Source of the DNA: Shimia isoporae
GTDB taxonomy: Bacteria; Pseudomonadota; Alphaproteobacteria; Rhodobacterales; Rhodobacteraceae
Assembly (NCBI RefSeq): GCF_004346865.1
Contig: NZ_SMGR01000001.1
Location: 2,320,433-2,384,432 of the forward strand
DNA length: 64,000 nt
Direction: 5' to 3'
In this document: piece by piece, positions 47,001-56,580 of the stretch
Numbering within the stretch: position 1 is the stretch's first letter
How the letters are laid out: every line of letters starts with the position of its first letter
The notes under the pieces: generated by a model
Told to the model about the DNA's origin: nothing
Seen by the model: the letters and a program-made list of their open reading frames with translations, nothing else
Databases searched by the model: none
Position numbers and translations under genes: made by a program

Positions 47001-47993
47001 TTATTTCTGAAGGTACTCGGTTTCCAGCGATGCGATGATCGATTTGGTCAGTGCCGAGATGTCGTCCTGATAGGTGTCGATGTTCGCCGCCGTCACCGGA
47101 ACGACACCGGCGTCAATTGCATGTACGCCGTCGCGTTTGGTATAACCTTCGCCCATCAACTTAAGCAAAACCATCGGAATGTAACCGTGACCGTAAGGGT
47201 TTTGTGCCATCGTCCCATCGATGTGGCCGGCGCGGATCGCGTCCATAACAACGGCGTCTGTATCGATGCCGAAGAAGTGGATCTTATCGCCGCCGCCCTC
47301 ATGGTATTCCGTCAGCAGTTGGGCAATCGCAACTGTCGGGGTGTATCCGGTCGCGATCATGCCATCGATCTTGCCGATATTGGCCGCGATGGCGTTCTGT
47401 ACCTTTTCGACACTGTCCTCGATTGAAGAAAGGTCGCCGACTGTCTGAATGATCTGTACGTCAGGGTATTTCGCGACAACTTCTTCTACGCCTTCCTGTC
47501 GCAGACGGGTCGCCTCGCCGGGCACCTCAAGCACGTTGATGATGTTGCCCTTCCCGCCCATCGCCTGGATAAGCTGTTCGGTGGCGATCATCGCTGCCTC
47601 TTTCAGCTGCGTGCCAACAAAGAATTTGGCTGGTGTCGGCTGTTGCGTGGGTTGGCCGAAATCGACAATGGTGATGCCGTTGGCGTCCAGCTCCTCGTAA
47701 AGGCTGTGGGCGCCAGCCACGTCAGACGGGAAGATCGAGAAGGCGTTGAAGCCCTGTGCCGCCATGGCCGTGACGTTTTCGTTCTGATTGTCCTGCGTCC
47801 AATCCTGTCCGAGACGTTTGGTGACTTCGACGCCATAGTCCGCGGCGAACTGGTCTACTCCCTTTTGAACCTCGTCAAAATAGGGGTGCACCGTAGAGGC
47901 GTACCACGCCATTTTCATTTCTCCGGCGCTTGCGGCTCCTGCAATCAGCAGGCCCGCGAGCAATCCGGTGGTTTTTTTCACCAATGAAGTCAT
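47001..47993 (-). CDS. Sugar ABC transporter substrate-binding protein (CUT2)
   Basis: A 330-residue periplasmic binding protein; a signal peptide ends near residue 24 (GAASA). The mature protein has the type I sugar-binding pattern (AWYASTVHPYFDEVQKG). The ATG at 47993 follows GGAGGAG. Situated between the enolase-superfamily gene and the permease. The sugar is not known. Confidence 0.91.
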   Translation of the reverse strand: MTSLVKKTTGLLAGLLIAGAASAGEMKMAWYASTVHPYFDEVQKGVDQFAADYGVEVTKRLGQDWTQDNQNENVTAMAAQGFNAFSIFPSDVAGAHSLYEELDANGITIVDFGQPTQQPTPAKFFVGTQLKEAAMIATEQLIQAMGGKGNIINVLEVPGEATRLRQEGVEEVVAKYPDVQIIQTVGDLSSIEDSVEKVQNAIAANIGKIDGMIATGYTPTVAIAQLLTEYHEGGGDKIHFFGIDTDAVVMDAIRAGHIDGTMAQNPYGHGYIPMVLLKLMGEGYTKRDGVHAIDAGVVPVTAANIDTYQDDISALTKSIIASLETEYLQK

Positions 47994-48018
47994 GAGTTCT
48001 CCTCCTCTGTTACTCATG

Positions 48019-48035
48019 CGGCCCTTTTCGGGCCG
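48019..48035 (-). other. Small hairpin between the dehydratase and binding-protein genes
   Basis: CGGCCC and GGGCCG pair around TTTTC immediately after the dehydratase stop. No T run follows on the minus strand, so an RNA-processing or stabilising element is more likely than a terminator. Confidence 0.45.
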
Positions 48036-49166
48036 TTATTTTGATCGTTTGAAGCTGTTGTGGGACACACAATTGGCGTCTACGAGGTCCCAATCGATGT
48101 CTATGCCGAGACCTGGACGTTCCGGGGCATGGATGTCCCCATTGTCGTCGATGAACTCGTAGTAAGACTGTTTCATCGGAGCCTGAAATGTTTCTTCCGG
48201 CACGAAGAGCTCGAAGTAGTCGCAATTACGCACGGCGCAGCTAACATGCACGTTGGCCATATCCATCGGCCCCATGGTGGTCGTATGCAGCTCGCAATTC
48301 ATGCCGTGCGCTTCTGCGAGGTGACATGATTTGAGCGTTCCCGTAATGCCCGCCTTCCAACTTACGTCCGCGCGAACCGTATTTACCGCATCCGACTTGA
48401 TTGCCTGAGCAATGCCCCATGGGCCGCCCCGCGTGGTTTCCGTGCCAACGATTTCGATATCTGTCGCAGCCGTGAGCTTGGCGTATTTGTCCAACTCGTA
48501 ATCGCGGAACGGCTCCTCGAACCATCGGAAATTCAACTGCTCAAGCTGCCGAGCGACCTTAATTGCCTCGCTGAGAGAGTATTCGGCAACCGGATCGGAC
48601 ATCAGGATCATCTCATCACCGACCGCGGCTCGAACGGCGGCGTGAATTTCCATGTCCATTTCGCTCGGGCCACAGGGGTGTATCTTATATGCCTTGAACC
48701 CTTTGGCCTGATATTTCAGCGCTTCCTCAACGTATTCCTCGACGGTTTCGAGCCACAGGCTGCTTGCATAGACGGGCAGTTTCGTTCGGTAGCTGCCTAT
48801 AAATCGGTGCAAAGGCAGCTCAGCGGTCTTTGCAGCGGCATCCCATAGGGCAACGTCAATCGGCCCCGGCAGAAACACCGGAAAAAAGGCGCCGTGACGG
48901 TCGATGTTCCAAAAATCGTGCCAGATTTTTTCTCGGTCGGAGATGTTGCGCCCCAAAATGACGGGAGCGATCACATCCTTGAGGTATGCATCCGTAACAG
49001 CGCCAGATCGGGAGGCCCAGAAAGTGGCCAAACCTTCGACGCCATCGCTGGTGGTGATCTTGCCAACCCCATAGCTCCAAGGCATGGGAGCAGCTCCTTC
49101 GCGAGCCTCGTCAAATACCCCCTGATCCCTAGAGCAGATCCAGGTTTCGAACGATTCGATTATCAT
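48036..49166 (-). CDS. Enolase-superfamily sugar-acid dehydratase (mandelate racemase group)
   Basis: A 376-residue member of the mandelate racemase/muconate lactonising group. The capping domain is N-terminal; in the barrel are the likely catalytic KAYKIHP lysine, the metal ligands Asp (LMSDPVAEYS), Glu (FEEPFRDYE) and Glu (VGTETTRGG), and the His of ELHTTTMGP. Members with this set dehydrate sugar acids such as L-fuconate, L-rhamnonate or galactonate. First gene of the minus-strand cluster, with GGGAGGG before the ATG, facing the AraC regulator. Confidence 0.88.
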   Translation of the reverse strand: MIIESFETWICSRDQGVFDEAREGAAPMPWSYGVGKITTSDGVEGLATFWASRSGAVTDAYLKDVIAPVILGRNISDREKIWHDFWNIDRHGAFFPVFLPGPIDVALWDAAAKTAELPLHRFIGSYRTKLPVYASSLWLETVEEYVEEALKYQAKGFKAYKIHPCGPSEMDMEIHAAVRAAVGDEMILMSDPVAEYSLSEAIKVARQLEQLNFRWFEEPFRDYELDKYAKLTAATDIEIVGTETTRGGPWGIAQAIKSDAVNTVRADVSWKAGITGTLKSCHLAEAHGMNCELHTTTMGPMDMANVHVSCAVRNCDYFELFVPEETFQAPMKQSYYEFIDDNGDIHAPERPGLGIDIDWDLVDANCVSHNSFKRSK

Positions 49167-49368
49167 ATTCCCTCCCGTGTCGCCGCGGCTGTCGATCTTG
49201 AGTGGTACTCGGCGATGGTAGGGACATTCTCACTCCGCAGCACACCTTGTCCATGCACCAGATGCGCCAATACTTTCATTCATGTCTTCTTTTCAAGTCT
49301 GCGCCCTTTATTTATTGACATTCACTATACTTATATTTCTCATGTGATTGCTTCCAGGAGGACAAGTG
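49167..49368. promoter_or_regulatory. Divergent promoter region of the two sugar clusters
   Basis: 202 bases between the dehydratase start and the AraC-regulator start. It is AT-rich near 49290-49345 and must hold promoters for both directions and probably AraC-type operators. No clear repeated operator was seen by eye. Confidence 0.4.
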
Positions 49369-50175
49369 ATGACATCAGACATCGGGCCCATTCATTTTGA
49401 AATCTACCATTCTGACAACTCTGACTACGGGACAGAGTGGCAAGGCCTGCGTCTCAACGATGATTATCATCGGCTATATCTGATCGCGGGAGGAGAAGCA
49501 GAAGTCGTGTTTAACGGTACGGAACGCACCCTTCTGTCCGGGCACACATATTTGTTTCCGACAACGACCAGTTTCCGATATCGCTGCCCTTCGCGCCTGC
49601 GGCTTTTGAATATCTGCTTCAAAATGACAATTGATGGAGGAATTGACGTACTGGACCTTCACCCTTGGGCGGTTGAAGTTCCGGTTATGGACATGGCTGC
49701 GACTCTGGATGCTATGACCAGAATAGATGCGTGTGTAGGCAAAGACGGCTTTTCACACCAACTGTCCCTACGGGGTCAGATCATGACTTTGCTCAGTCCA
49801 CATTTTCGCGCACGCGAAACTGAGCACGACCGACGTCGACGCAAAGATGTGCAGCGTCTGGCGGGGGTGTTGCGACACATATCGGAGAATTTGCGGACCG
49901 GGGTTTCAATATCGGAACTACCTGCGATCGCCGGTATGAGCAGGAGTTACTTTTCCAAAAAATTTCTCGCGACCTACGGCATGGCGCCGCAGGACTTCAT
50001 CCGCAAACAGCGGGTGGAACTGGTAAAAAGGGAGCTACACACCTCTCACCTCCCCCTCGCGGTACTGGCCGAGGATTTCGGGTTCTCCAGTGCGTCCCAT
50101 CTCACAAGGGAATTCAAACACCACACGGGCTACACACCCAAAGATTTTCGTGAATTGGACAGGTTTTATGACTGA
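49369..50175 (+). CDS. AraC-family regulator of sugar catabolism
   Basis: A 268-residue AraC/XylS regulator. The N-terminal part has a cupin-like fold (LYLIAGGEAEVVFNG, HTYLFPTTTSF), usual for sugar-binding AraC proteins. The C-terminal has two helix-turn-helix motifs (VSISELPAIAGMSRSYFSKKF and LPLAVLAEDFGFSSASHLTREFK segments) ending HTGYTPKDFR. The ATG at 49369 follows GGAGG; an upstream TTG at 49348 is rejected. It sits between the two divergent sugar clusters and probably activates one or both. Confidence 0.92.
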   Translation: MTSDIGPIHFEIYHSDNSDYGTEWQGLRLNDDYHRLYLIAGGEAEVVFNGTERTLLSGHTYLFPTTTSFRYRCPSRLRLLNICFKMTIDGGIDVLDLHPWAVEVPVMDMAATLDAMTRIDACVGKDGFSHQLSLRGQIMTLLSPHFRARETEHDRRRRKDVQRLAGVLRHISENLRTGVSISELPAIAGMSRSYFSKKFLATYGMAPQDFIRKQRVELVKRELHTSHLPLAVLAEDFGFSSASHLTREFKHHTGYTPKDFRELDRFYD

Positions 50176-50298
50176 ACATAATCAGCGCGAAGATCAGAAA
50201 TGTATTTTAAATAAAAAAAACCGTTGACCGACTCGCAAAATGTTTTTTATGGAGTAAGAACCAAATTTAGACGTTCCGCGTCTTTCGGGGAGGACCAG
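50176..50298 (+). promoter_or_regulatory. Spacer with possible promoter before the second sugar importer
   Basis: 123 AT-rich bases after the AraC gene. TTGACC at 50224-50229 is a good -35 element, but the -10 region (TTTTTTATGG) is poor, so activation by a regulator is likely. Confidence 0.35.
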
Positions 50299-51078
50299 AT
50301 GACACAAACACTGGGTGCTAACACCATCCTGAAGGCGCGCGGCTTGAGCAAACGTTATGGCGGCGTTGTGGCCCTTGAAGACGTCGACCTTGAATTACGA
50401 CAGGGCGAGGTTCTCGCCGTGGTTGGCGACAACGGCGCAGGAAAGTCCACTCTGATCAAGACGTTGACTGGGGCGATTTCTAAAACAGCTGGAACTGTTG
50501 AGATCGACGGCAAGGAAGTGCACATCGACTCGCCGTCTGATGCGAAGGCAGCCGGTATAGAAACCGTCTATCAGGACCTCGCACTCGTGAACGAGCTTTC
50601 AATAACAAAGAACATGTTCCTGGGTCGCGAAATCATACGCGAAGACCTGTTCGGGCGCCTGTTCGGGGCTTTGGATTTTCCCAAAATGGATGCGGAAATC
50701 CGCAGCCTGTTCCAGAAACTCGATATTCGAATTGCAGATATTTACCGGGAGGCCGAAGCATTCTCTGGCGGGCAAAGGCAAGCAGTGGCGCTTGCAAAAA
50801 CAGTCATGTTCGGCAAGCGCATCGCAATTCTGGATGAACCGACAGCGGCGTTGGGCGTTCGGGAGAGCAAGATGGCCATGGATTTGGTCAACTCGCTGAA
50901 AGATCATGGCCTTTCGGTCATCATGATCACCCACAACATGCAACACGTGATGAACTATTGCGACCGGGTTATGGTTCTGCGGCTTGGACGGTTGGCGGCG
51001 GTAAAGGATGTCCGCGACGTCGATGGGGACACACTTGTCGGGTTGATCACTGGCGCCGTGGAAGACAGGGCCGCGTGA
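50299..51078 (+). CDS. Sugar ABC transporter ATPase, FrcA type (single domain)
   Basis: A 259-residue ATPase: Walker A GDNGAGKSTLIKTL, signature FSGGQRQAVALAK, Walker B IAILDEPTAALGV. Only one nucleotide-binding domain, as in fructose/ribose FrcA-type systems, unlike the double-domain RbsA type at 44463. The ATG at 50299 follows GGGGAGG; the longer frame lacks a ribosome site. One base before the permease start. Confidence 0.93.
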   Translation: MTQTLGANTILKARGLSKRYGGVVALEDVDLELRQGEVLAVVGDNGAGKSTLIKTLTGAISKTAGTVEIDGKEVHIDSPSDAKAAGIETVYQDLALVNELSITKNMFLGREIIREDLFGRLFGALDFPKMDAEIRSLFQKLDIRIADIYREAEAFSGGQRQAVALAKTVMFGKRIAILDEPTAALGVRESKMAMDLVNSLKDHGLSVIMITHNMQHVMNYCDRVMVLRLGRLAAVKDVRDVDGDTLVGLITGAVEDRAA

Positions 51079-51079
51079 G

Positions 51080-52072
51080 ATGAGTGACATGACAAACAAC
51101 TCATCGAACCAAATTTCAACACCGTCCGCGACGAGCTCTGGCTTCGATGTTCTGCGTCACCAGTTCCTGCAAATCTGGCAGGTTCTTGCGGCTTTGGTGC
51201 TGATTTACCTCGTGTTTTTCATTCTATCGGAGCCTTTCCGCAGCCTAGACACCCTGCTTTCGATCTTCGGGCAGGCGTCCATTCTGGCGATCCTCGCCTG
51301 CGGCACCACTGTTGTGCTGATTTCAGGTGGGCTGGACCTCTCGGTGGGTTCGATTTTCGCTGTGGTCGGGGTCATCGTTGGAATTGCGTTGGCGGAGTAC
51401 GAACTGCCTGTTTTGGTCGCTGTGATCATCGGCTTGGCAGCCGGCGCGTTTTTGGGCGCCCTGAACGGCACAATACAAGTCCTTACAAAAGTTCCGGCAT
51501 TCATCGTCACTTTAGGTGGGCTGACAGCCTATAAGGGGATCGCGGAAATCCTCGCCAGCGGTCGCGACCTTTCGCGGTTTCCGGAGAGTTTTCAGATGCT
51601 TGGCTCCGGCTACCTCGTGCCAATGACCATCATGTTTGGCGTAGCATTGTTGACAGGGTTGTTTCTGACGAAAACACAACTGGGCAATCATGCGTTCGCG
51701 GTCGGAGGCAACGAAGAAGTTGCTCGGCTCTCCGGCGTCAATGTGCGCAAGAGCCGTATTTATTACTACATGATTGGTGGTTTGCTGGCGGCGACGGCAG
51801 CCATTTTGGAAGTTTCCAAACTGAACTTTGCGATGCCTGCACGCGGACAAAGCTATGAACTCTTTGCCATCGCAGCAGTGGTTATTGGAGGCACCAGCTT
51901 GTTTGGCGGGCGCGGTGGGGTTGGCAAGACACTGATCGGGATGCTGATTATGCAAACGATCATTGTTGGCCTGTCGTATCTCGGCGTCGGCACGTCCGTG
52001 CAGCGGATTGCAATCGGCATCATCATCATACTCGCGGTTTACTGGGACGTTTGGCGACGCCCTGCCCGCTAA
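51080..52072 (+). CDS. Sugar ABC transporter permease, FrcC/RbsC type
   Basis: A 330-residue permease with about eight to ten membrane segments and the CUT2 signature GGLDLSVGSIFAVVG. Placed between the ATPase and the binding-protein gene, as in FrcBCA-type systems but with a different gene order. Confidence 0.92.
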   Translation: MSDMTNNSSNQISTPSATSSGFDVLRHQFLQIWQVLAALVLIYLVFFILSEPFRSLDTLLSIFGQASILAILACGTTVVLISGGLDLSVGSIFAVVGVIVGIALAEYELPVLVAVIIGLAAGAFLGALNGTIQVLTKVPAFIVTLGGLTAYKGIAEILASGRDLSRFPESFQMLGSGYLVPMTIMFGVALLTGLFLTKTQLGNHAFAVGGNEEVARLSGVNVRKSRIYYYMIGGLLAATAAILEVSKLNFAMPARGQSYELFAIAAVVIGGTSLFGGRGGVGKTLIGMLIMQTIIVGLSYLGVGTSVQRIAIGIIIILAVYWDVWRRPAR

Positions 52073-52164
52073 GTCACCGAAAAACGAATTCTGATGGGCA
52101 GGAGGAGCGCCCACGGGACAAGTCCGGCCTGCGACCGGGCAACAAAATCAAAGGGAGGAGACCC

Positions 52165-53076
52165 ATGAAACTGACAGCTCTGAAAACGATGGCAGCCACT
52201 GTTGCCCTCGGCGTATCTATGGCAGGAGCAGCGTTTGCTGCGGACCTGCGTATTGCCTACACAGGCTATTCCACCGACAACACCTTCTGGATCGGCGTGG
52301 CGAAAGCTGCCGCGGCACGGGCAGACGAAATGGGCGTAGAATTGCTCGATTTGACCGCCTCGTCTCCAGACGCAGCCGCCCAGAAAGACGCTGTGGATCG
52401 GGCGATCAACATGGGGGTAGACGGCATTATCATTGGTTCCGTAGACAACCGTGCGTTTGATGCGTCACTCGATTCAGCCAAACGCAAGGGAATTCCGGTT
52501 GTCGCTGTGGACACAGGAATTGAGCATGACCATGTCTCGAGCCTAGTTCAGACCGACAATCTCGCGGCGGCAACCATTGCCGGTGGCTATATCGTTGATC
52601 AACTTGATGCGGGCACAGTTCTCATCCTGGGTGGCAGCGCCGGACACCAAACCGGTAACGCTCGCCGTGACGGCGTCAAAAATGCGGCCGAGGCGGCAGG
52701 CCACGAAGTGATCTTCCAGATTTGTGATTGGCAGGACGCCTGTGCCTATGAAACGACCGTGAACTTCTTGCAATCCAACCCGGATATCAAAGCGATTTTT
52801 TCAGCTTGGGACCCTGGCGCGCTAGCGGCCGTATCTGCGGCCAGTGAGCTGGGAAAACTGGAAGACCTCGTAATCGTCGGCTTTGACGGCAACCCTGCCA
52901 ATCTCGTCTCCATCGAGGCTGGCGAACAGGCTGCGACGATCAAACAGGACAATACCCGTATGGGCGCAGAAGCAGTGTCCAATCTGATCGGCCTGATCAA
53001 GGGTGAAAGTGTGCCTGCGTTCACACCGATCGACGGCATTCTGATCACCTCTGACAACGTGGCAGAATTCAAGTAA
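52165..53076 (+). CDS. Sugar ABC transporter substrate-binding protein, FrcB/RbsB type
   Basis: A 303-residue periplasmic binding protein. The signal peptide ends near residue 24 (GAAFAA) and the mature part starts DLRIAYTGYSTDNTFWIG. A DGIIIGSVD motif and FDGNPANL follow the sugar-binding fold. GGGAGGAG precedes the ATG at 52165; the longer frame within the spacer is not used. Ligand unknown but different from the first importer's, judging by the different ATPase type. Confidence 0.92.
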   Translation: MKLTALKTMAATVALGVSMAGAAFAADLRIAYTGYSTDNTFWIGVAKAAAARADEMGVELLDLTASSPDAAAQKDAVDRAINMGVDGIIIGSVDNRAFDASLDSAKRKGIPVVAVDTGIEHDHVSSLVQTDNLAAATIAGGYIVDQLDAGTVLILGGSAGHQTGNARRDGVKNAAEAAGHEVIFQICDWQDACAYETTVNFLQSNPDIKAIFSAWDPGALAAVSAASELGKLEDLVIVGFDGNPANLVSIEAGEQAATIKQDNTRMGAEAVSNLIGLIKGESVPAFTPIDGILITSDNVAEFK

Positions 53077-53093
53077 CGCGCAACAAGATCGGT

Positions 53094-53113
53094 TGTCCGC
53101 CCAGCGGCGGACA
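53094..53113 (+). other. Hairpin after the FrcB-type binding-protein gene
   Basis: TGTCCGCC and GGCGGACA form a perfect 8-base stem with a CAGC tetraloop, 18 bases after the stop codon. No T run follows. Likely an mRNA-stabilising element. Confidence 0.6.
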
Positions 53114-53147
53114 GCCTCCTCTACTCATGCAATGGACCCCGACGTTT

Positions 53148-54185
53148 ATGCGAGCACTGGCTATCACATCAATTGGCAGAACCGCGTTTCAATCGGTTGA
53201 ACCGCCACGGCCGCGTCCGGACGAGGTGCTACTCAAGGTCGGGGTTGTCGGGCTCTGCGGCAGTGATCTCAACACGTTTCGCGGCGCAAACCCTTTGGCC
53301 AATCTGCCACGCGTTCCCGGTCACGAAATCGGAGGAACAATCCTCCAAGCCGGTGAAGACGTACCGACCGAAACGTCCATGGTTGGGCGTCGCGCCGTGG
53401 TCATTCCTTATACTGCCTGCGGTCGGTGTTCTGCCTGCCGGCAATCGCGCACAAATGCATGCAAACACAACCAGACACTTGGAGTTCAGCGGGACGGCGG
53501 TATGGCCACACAAATTGCTGTGCCTCACACGCATTTAATATTAAACGACAAATTGCCGATGAGGGACTTGGCACTGGTAGAGCCGCTTTCGGTCGGCTTT
53601 CATGCGGTTCGCCGTGGCGCTGTGTGCGAAGGAGACACGGTGGTGGTGCTTGGGGCAGGCATGATCGGCGTCGGCGCCATTTTGGGTGCAATTGCCGCGG
53701 GTGCACGCGTCATTGCGGTTGAAATCAGCGACAGCAAACGAGAAACCCTTTCTTCCATGGGGGCTGACGCGGTGATCAATCCCGTCCGCGAGGACCTGTC
53801 CGCGCGCATAGAAGAGCTCACAAATGGGCATGGCGCAGATGTTGTCATCGAAGCCGTGGGTCTACCGGAGACGTTCCGATCCGCCATCGACCTCGCCTGT
53901 TTTGCAGGTCGCGTCGTGTATGTCGGATACGCCAAAACCGAAGTGAGCTACAACACGGCGCTCTTCAATTTGAAAGAGCTCGACATCTTGGGGTCTCGCA
54001 ACGCAAATCGCGTGGACTTCGAGGCTGTTATCGAATTTCTCGAGAAGAGCCCAGACATGTCCAGACAACTGGTTTCAAAAGTTTTTCTCTGGTCAGAAGC
54101 CGATCAAGCTTTCGGACACTGGGAAGCAAACCGTCACGACACTTTCAAAATCTTGGTCGACATGCAGGGCGCAGAAAATGAGTGA
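53148..54185 (+). CDS. Zinc-dependent alcohol dehydrogenase, paralogue of 42663
   Basis: A 345-residue medium-chain dehydrogenase from the ATG at 53148; an ATG at 53127 would add seven residues. Motifs match the paralogue at 42663: [19 protein letters not shown], structural cysteines CGRCSAC and TNAC, and VVLGAGMIGVGAI. Overlaps the SDR gene by eight bases. Probably oxidises a keto-deoxy sugar acid. Confidence 0.88.
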   Translation: MRALAITSIGRTAFQSVEPPRPRPDEVLLKVGVVGLCGSDLNTFRGANPLANLPRVPGHEIGGTILQAGEDVPTETSMVGRRAVVIPYTACGRCSACRQSRTNACKHNQTLGVQRDGGMATQIAVPHTHLILNDKLPMRDLALVEPLSVGFHAVRRGAVCEGDTVVVLGAGMIGVGAILGAIAAGARVIAVEISDSKRETLSSMGADAVINPVREDLSARIEELTNGHGADVVIEAVGLPETFRSAIDLACFAGRVVYVGYAKTEVSYNTALFNLKELDILGSRNANRVDFEAVIEFLEKSPDMSRQLVSKVFLWSEADQAFGHWEANRHDTFKILVDMQGAENE

Positions 54186-54957
54186 ACATGCGACGCTCGC
54201 AAAGCAATACGGTTTGAGCGGTCAAACCGCACTGGTCACAGGCGGCGGCACAGGATTGGGCAAATCAATTGCCACGAGCCTTGCTCAAAGCGGCGCCAAA
54301 GTGGTGATTGTCGGTCGCCGTGAGGATGTATTGCATGCCGCATGCGAGGAGATCGGTCACGGAGCGCAGTACCGTGTTCTGGATCTGACGGAAACAGAAG
54401 AGCTCGGCGCATTTGCCGGCGAGCTCCACAAAGACTTCGGCACATTTGATATTTTGGTGAACAATGCCGGCAACACGGTAAAGAAGCGCTTCGTTGACTC
54501 GTCGCTGGCAGATTTCGACGGCGTCTTTGATGTTCATGTACGCGGAGCTCTGGAACTGAGCCGCGTCGTAATGGCGCGTATGGAAAGCGCTGGCAAAGCG
54601 GGCTCTGTGCTGTTCATCTCATCCATGACCGCCTACATCGGGCAGCCCAATGTACACGGCTACACCATTGCAAAAACAGCGATAAACGGCGTTATTCGCG
54701 CGCTCTCGGCGGAATTTGCCGAAAAAGGCATTCGGGTGAACGGGGTGGCCCCTGGATGGATCGATACAGACGTTTTCAGAACAGCGACAAAGGGTGATCC
54801 CGAGCGCAAGGCCAAGATTATGAGTCGTATTCCGATGGGACACCTTGGCACGCCTGAAGACATCGGGTGGGCCTGTGCGTTTCTTTGTGCGCCTGCCGCG
54901 AAATATATCACAGGTCAGGTGCTGCTGGTCGATGGCGGCGGCGCGACTGGATTTTGA
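54178..54957 (+). CDS. Short-chain dehydrogenase/reductase, paralogue of 43708
   Basis: A 259-residue SDR with GGGTGLGKSIA, NNAGNTV, and the Tyr-Lys pair GYTIAKTAI. It overlaps the zinc dehydrogenase by eight bases and precedes the RraA-type gene by 11. It probably oxidises a 2-keto-3-deoxy sugar acid, as in L-fucose catabolism. Confidence 0.88.
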   Translation: MSEHATLAKQYGLSGQTALVTGGGTGLGKSIATSLAQSGAKVVIVGRREDVLHAACEEIGHGAQYRVLDLTETEELGAFAGELHKDFGTFDILVNNAGNTVKKRFVDSSLADFDGVFDVHVRGALELSRVVMARMESAGKAGSVLFISSMTAYIGQPNVHGYTIAKTAINGVIRALSAEFAEKGIRVNGVAPGWIDTDVFRTATKGDPERKAKIMSRIPMGHLGTPEDIGWACAFLCAPAAKYITGQVLLVDGGGATGF

Positions 54958-54968
54958 AGGAGCCACCA

Positions 54969-55640
54969 ATGACCGATAAAGACCTCTTTGCACTTATGAA
55001 AGAGAAGTTGTTTACGGCGGTACTAGGCGACGTTTTGGATGTGCTAGGCCATCGCCGGCAATTCTTGCCCCAGCCTATCAAACCGCTTGCCCAAGGTACA
55101 AAGCTGGCAGGAAGAGCCATGACTGTGCTTGAAGCGGACTTTCCAGAAGGCAAGGGTCATGGACCTCTGGCGGATATGCCGTTTGGTCTTATGTTCGCGG
55201 CTCTGGATGATTTGAAGGAAGGCGAAATCTACATCGCCTCAGGCTCGTCCTTTGAATATGCGCTTTGGGGAGGGCTGATGTCGACCCGCGCGTTGCACCT
55301 GAAAGCGGCGGGCGCGATTCTGAACGGATACGTTCGTGATACCAGTGAAATCCTCCACTTAGGGTTTCCGGTGTTTTCCCGCGGCGCCTTTGCACAAGAT
55401 CAGGGGGTCCGAGGCAAGGTCATCGACTACCGGGTTCCCATCGACATCGAAGGCATTCGCATCAATGATGGCGATTTGGTTTTCGCTGACGATGAAGGCG
55501 TGCTGATTGTGCCTCAGGAGGCCGAAAAGGAGGCAATTGCTCTGGCGTTGGAGAAAGTCGCCACGGAGAACGAAGTGGCCAACGCGATCCGCAAGGGCAT
55601 GTCTTCGCAAGACGCTTTTGCGACCTTTGGCGTTATGTAA
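54969..55640 (+). CDS. RraA/HMG aldolase-family protein
   Basis: A 223-residue member of the RraA family, which includes 4-hydroxy-4-methyl-2-oxoglutarate aldolase and oxaloacetate decarboxylases. The substrate and metal-binding pattern is visible in VLGDVLDVLG, ALWGGLMSTRAL, GAILNGYVRDT and DLVFADDEGVLIVP. In this cluster an aldolase or retro-aldol role on a diketo sugar acid is plausible, because no sugar-acid kinase is present. The ATG at 54969 follows GGAG. This gene has no paralogue in the other cluster. Confidence 0.85.
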   Translation: MTDKDLFALMKEKLFTAVLGDVLDVLGHRRQFLPQPIKPLAQGTKLAGRAMTVLEADFPEGKGHGPLADMPFGLMFAALDDLKEGEIYIASGSSFEYALWGGLMSTRALHLKAAGAILNGYVRDTSEILHLGFPVFSRGAFAQDQGVRGKVIDYRVPIDIEGIRINDGDLVFADDEGVLIVPQEAEKEAIALALEKVATENEVANAIRKGMSSQDAFATFGVM

Positions 55641-55677
55641 ATACTCTAGAACCACACCAAGACCATCAGAGATTTCC

Positions 55678-56580
55678 ATGTCGCGCGATAAATCAACTTA
55701 CAAGGACAGCCTGAACCGAAGCCTCGACTATGTTGCGACGCTTTCGGTTGAGGACACGTTGCCTTCGGAGGTGGACTTGACCCAACGCCTTGGGATCAGC
55801 CGCACTACTGTCCGCGCGGTACTTACGCATCTGGACGAAATCGGAGTGATCCGGTGGTCCGGGCGCAGCAAAATGGTTCTGAGAAAACCGCGGGCGGCGG
55901 ACTATTTCGCCAAAGAAGAAACGCTGTCGACCAGCGAGCGGGTCGAAACACAGTTCATGGAGTTTATTTTGGGCGGCGATTTGAAGCCCGGAGCAATCCT
56001 GCATGAAAGCGAAATGGTGAGAGCCTTCGGTGCCAGCACCTCGGTTCTGCGTGAATGTCTGATAAAGTTCTCGAGGTTTGGGTTGATCGAGAAGGAACCC
56101 AACCGACATTGGGTGCTGCGCGGGTTTACACGCGAGTTTGCAATCGAGCTATTTGATGTGCGGGAAATGTTTGAGCTACGCGCGTTCCAAAAGATGGTCG
56201 AGATTGGTGAAAGCGCTCCTGCGTTTCGCAAACTGGTTGATTTGGTCGAGGATCATGAGCGGATTCTGGCAGACATCGACGCCGAGTACCTCAATTTCCC
56301 TAGATTGGACGAACAGTTTCACCGCGCATTGACCGATGGGTTGGGCAACCGTTTTGTGGATGACTTCTACGAACTGATTTCAGTGATATTCCACTATCAC
56401 TACCGCTGGAACAAACAGGATGAGCGCGAACGCAACCATGCAGCAGCCGAGCAGCACCTGGCCGTTATCCGCTCCCTTCAAGCCGGTGAAAGGGCCCAAG
56501 CACTCGCGTTGTTCAAAACGCATCTGAAGGCCGCGCGTACAACCCTCTTGAACTCCGTCACATGGGACAGCGATCAATGA
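55678..56580 (+). CDS. GntR-family (FCD) transcriptional regulator
   Basis: A 300-residue GntR regulator; the winged helix-turn-helix is at residues about 21-60 (TLPSEVDLTQRLGISRTTVRA) and an FCD ligand domain follows (FDVREMFELRA). There is an additional central stretch, making it longer than usual. The ATG at 55678 is preferred over an upstream frame inside the RraA gene. It overlaps the SAF-domain gene by four bases, so it is likely an internal regulator of this cluster. Confidence 0.9.
   Translation: MSRDKSTYKDSLNRSLDYVATLSVEDTLPSEVDLTQRLGISRTTVRAVLTHLDEIGVIRWSGRSKMVLRKPRAADYFAKEETLSTSERVETQFMEFILGGDLKPGAILHESEMVRAFGASTSVLRECLIKFSRFGLIEKEPNRHWVLRGFTREFAIELFDVREMFELRAFQKMVEIGESAPAFRKLVDLVEDHERILADIDAEYLNFPRLDEQFHRALTDGLGNRFVDDFYELISVIFHYHYRWNKQDERERNHAAAEQHLAVIRSLQAGERAQALALFKTHLKAARTTLLNSVTWDSDQ

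Noticed and set aside
55507..55677. N-terminal extension of the GntR regulator at 55678
   Set aside because: It overlaps the RraA gene in another frame; the normal GntR start is at 55678.
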